Below are positions 61,819-64,000 of a stretch of 64,000 nucleotides of DNA, piece by piece. The position numbers and the translations under genes were made by a program. Source of the DNA: Bursaphelenchus xylophilus (lineage: Eukaryota; Nematoda; Chromadorea; Rhabditida; Aphelenchoididae); NCBI GenBank assembly GCA_904066235.2, contig CAJFCV020000003.1:4030001-4094000 (forward strand), given 5' to 3'. Position 1 is the first letter of the stretch; each line of letters opens with the position of its first letter. The notes below the pieces were generated by a model. It saw only the letters and a list, made by a program, of their open reading frames with translations. It ran no database searches and was not told where the DNA came from.

Positions 61819-63662
61819 TTATGGCGGTAATTTGGGCGAGACTTACACGTGATTGAAGTTGTTTGGTACTGGCGGAAATTTTAGGTTGCATAAGTTTTGA
61901 TAACATTCAGATGTAATAGCATAAACAAAGTCTGAATTTTCAAATATACATAGTTTTGGAGTTGCCTGCATTTCATTCGGTATGAATAGAATTCAAGTTT
62001 TCAGTAGCTAGTCAGTGCTTGGGATTGCTGAAGAACGTGTCAGGTCATTATCCAAAACTAGCGAAGTCGTTGCAACTCAAGGCTGCTAAGACGACCTGAA
62101 GTTGTTGTTGATGGTGGATGGCTTGAAAACCATTCTTGGCATCTACCCAATGAATCGGAATCGCAGCCATCCGGTGTATAGCGCTGTCTGAGGGGTTAGA
62201 ATGACAGCCAAATAACCAAGGTTTCCTGTAACATTTTTGCTACCGTTCCAACTCTTTGGCTAGCGATCCGGGTTGCTCTACTATTATCATAAATGTTTGT
62301 CAAGTGCTCTAAGATAGTTCAGAGGCAATCTGAACATTTTTTTGGCAGTTTTAAACTGGCTAATGGTAAATTCTATCTTCCGAAAGTGAAAAGTTTCGGC
62401 CAAAAACCATAGGTTCTATAAATTTTTCATTAACGGAAATTCGGCTATGCGCAAGGGTGTAGACGTCGTTTATGTCAATCGTTTATTGGCCAGTGTTTGA
62501 AATGCAAATTAAAATTGGACACTTCCGAAGATTTATCGACGCCGAATCTGGAGAATGGCATTTCAGCTTTCGCAGGCTTTCTTTAAATTTGCCCCTTGAA
62601 ACCCCTTGCAATTTACTTCCCAGTGCCCTTTACCGTAACTGCCATTTACTCCCACACCTCCCGGAATGCTGAATTCATACTGTAAACATAGTAATACCGG
62701 AGTAATTATATCCTTGGCATCACTTCCGCCTCTCCCGTTTCACCTTGTAATCAACTACAGACTAGGGTTTGTTTATTATTTAAATTGGCACCTTTTGCAC
62801 TCATTTTTTGAGTACAGAAACTGTGTTCAATTTACAATTCGGGTTCTAATTTCTTAGCTAAGAGCTTGAATGGATAATTTTTAATTTCTTTTACGAAATT
62901 GTAAACGAGTTTCTTGATGTGTACTCTGGTTCTTGGCTTACTGTAAGGGAAATGTCATCCGAACTATTTACTGTTATACAATCATCCACATATCCAATCT
63001 CATAGGATTTTGGGAAATTTCTCGATCCGCTAATTGGATGGGGAGTGATTACAAAATTTTTCGTGGGACAAATCTGGTGAAGGACGGAAGCTTCCCATGC
63101 CAAGTGCAACATTTTTTTAAGGGTATCCAAAACAAGGAACTGGCCAGAACGCTTCTTGTATGACACTCTGAACTTCGGGTTTCATAGAATAGATGCATAT
63201 TGCATTCTAGATATTTTTTACTGTGGTCCTAAATGCCATGTTTCCCAATTTCCAAACATTTTGGTTTCTTGTTACACACGTCATGCAAAAAATATACATA
63301 TTTGGTGTTTAATCATGACTTTGGAGTTAATTACATATAAGTTCAGATGTTTCAACAAACGTTCACCATAATATAATAGAATTTAAAGAGTTTCCTAATG
63401 TACTCGCATACGTTTGGCAGTTACAAAACTTTTGTTCCTAGGACCAGATTTTTTTTTCGTTACTGTGACATTTTCTCTAACAAAAAAAAAACTTCACATT
63501 GTCATAAACAGTAGATTCTGCACATACCGTAGCCTTTATGACGCATGTATCTTTGTCATTGAAATAATGTCATAATTACATCTTATGAGCCCAAATGAGG
63601 CTGTTTTCGCGAAATGTCTATGCCAATATTAGTTTTATCTTTAGCCAAGGCAATCTCATCGC
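61819..63662. other. spacer, no gene seen
   Basis: No coherent exon chain. The minus-strand frame at 63166-62891 looks somewhat protein-like (SYEIGYVDDCITVNSSDD) but has no splice partners or recognised motif. Confidence 0.35.
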
Positions 63663-63806
63663 ATGTACTGGTTCGAGACGGCCGAAGTCTGCTTATACGT
63701 AGTACCGTTGTACCTGCTCTACATTCGTATCTTGTACGTGCTGGCCACGCGACGGCAGGACTTTCATTCGCACTTTTACAAGATTGTGTTGGTCAGCGGG
63801 GTGTTT
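63663..63806 (+). CDS. first exon of a nematode serpentine chemoreceptor-like gene, 48 aa seen
   Basis: The ATG at 63663 lies 20 nt after a TTATCTTTAG acceptor and opens 48 codons ending at a clean GTAAGT donor. The product has one hydrophobic segment (EVCLYVVPLYLLYIRILYVL) followed by a basic loop (ATRRQDFHSHFYKIVLVSGV) that leads into a second. This pattern, TM1 then short Arg/Lys loop and FY-K start of TM2, is that of nematode SRG/SRV-type 7TM chemoreceptors. The rest of the gene would lie beyond 64000 or within the last 190 bp, where I see no second exon. The family is a best guess from a short piece. Confidence 0.5.
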
Positions 63807-63854
63807 GTAAGTTCTTTTATTTGAACCCGGGAGTTGCCAAAATATACAAGGGTT

Positions 63855-63950
63855 TTGTCGACGAGAGAGTATGCGAAATGTGGAGAGCGCTTAGAGAAAG
63901 AAGTTTTTGGTCCTATCTTTGGGAATGTCGCCCGGAAGAAGTGTTTTGTA
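63855..63950 (+). repeat. degenerate core of the AGTACTCCAAGTGC repeat family
   Basis: GAGAGAGTATGCGAAATGTG, then GGAGAGCGCTTAGAGAAAGA and TTTTGGTCCTATCTTTGGGA, align with the interior of the complete elements. It lies in the first intron of the chemoreceptor-like gene. Confidence 0.6.
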
Positions 63951-64000
63951 CAAAGTTGTTTACAGGGTCTTACAAAAATGTAAAAGAAAGTCGAGACCTA

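Noticed and set aside
1..64000. CRISPR array, rRNA or bacterial operon features
   Set aside because: No regularly spaced repeats with unique spacers and no rRNA signatures were seen; spliced genes show the DNA is eukaryotic.

Overview
The window reads as nuclear DNA of a nematode that is not an obvious Caenorhabditis. Genes are split by many short introns with GTAAGT-type donors and TTTTAG, TTTCAG or TATTTTAG acceptors. Several start codons lie just behind a pyrimidine-AG site, as at a spliced-leader acceptor. The gene content (an RSD-3 epsin, an LPR-type lipocalin, a serpentine chemoreceptor, a lineage-restricted four-span protein) is nematode-like. The genus cannot be read from the sequence. 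All exon models were built by hand from splice signals and frame; no RNA evidence was available.

Layout. Positions 1-6.1 kb hold no supportable gene, only decayed repeats. At 6.1-9.0 kb the minus strand has a broken or incompletely resolved gene and an intact 425-residue type I membrane protein. Divergent from the latter on the plus strand is frg-1 (9.46-10.71 kb). A long secreted lipocalin follows (13.0-15.0 kb, plus), then a four-span membrane protein (15.7-17.4 kb, minus). At 20.5-27.6 kb, minus strand, are two tandem, complete long-form tRNase Z (ELAC2/HOE-1) genes. The downstream copy has a mitochondrial-type leader and the upstream copy lacks it. Next upstream on the same strand is an RSD-3/epsinR gene (28.3-30.5 kb). 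From 30.5 to 45.5 kb the sequence is gene-poor and built largely from non-autonomous DNA transposons and odd palindromic motif clusters. The plus strand then carries a Tincar-like eight-span protein (45.6-49.1 kb), an intronless small heat-shock protein (50.1-50.6 kb) and a long GRIP-domain golgin (51.3-57.9 kb). A 2.46-kb foldback element sits at 59.4-61.8 kb. The window ends within the first part of a chemoreceptor-like gene.

Functionally, the tRNase Z pair would handle tRNA 3'-end maturation, probably split between mitochondrion and nucleus/cytosol. RSD-3 and the golgin both act in trans-Golgi/endosome traffic, although nothing shows they are co-regulated. The most unusual non-genic signal is a set of dense clusters of the 9-bp palindrome GCAC-N-GTGC mixed with TGTCGC/GCGACA words (16.3-16.8, 37.6-37.9, 40.2-41.4 and 58.5-58.7 kb). 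One of these clusters lies inside a short element bounded by 29-bp inverted repeats.
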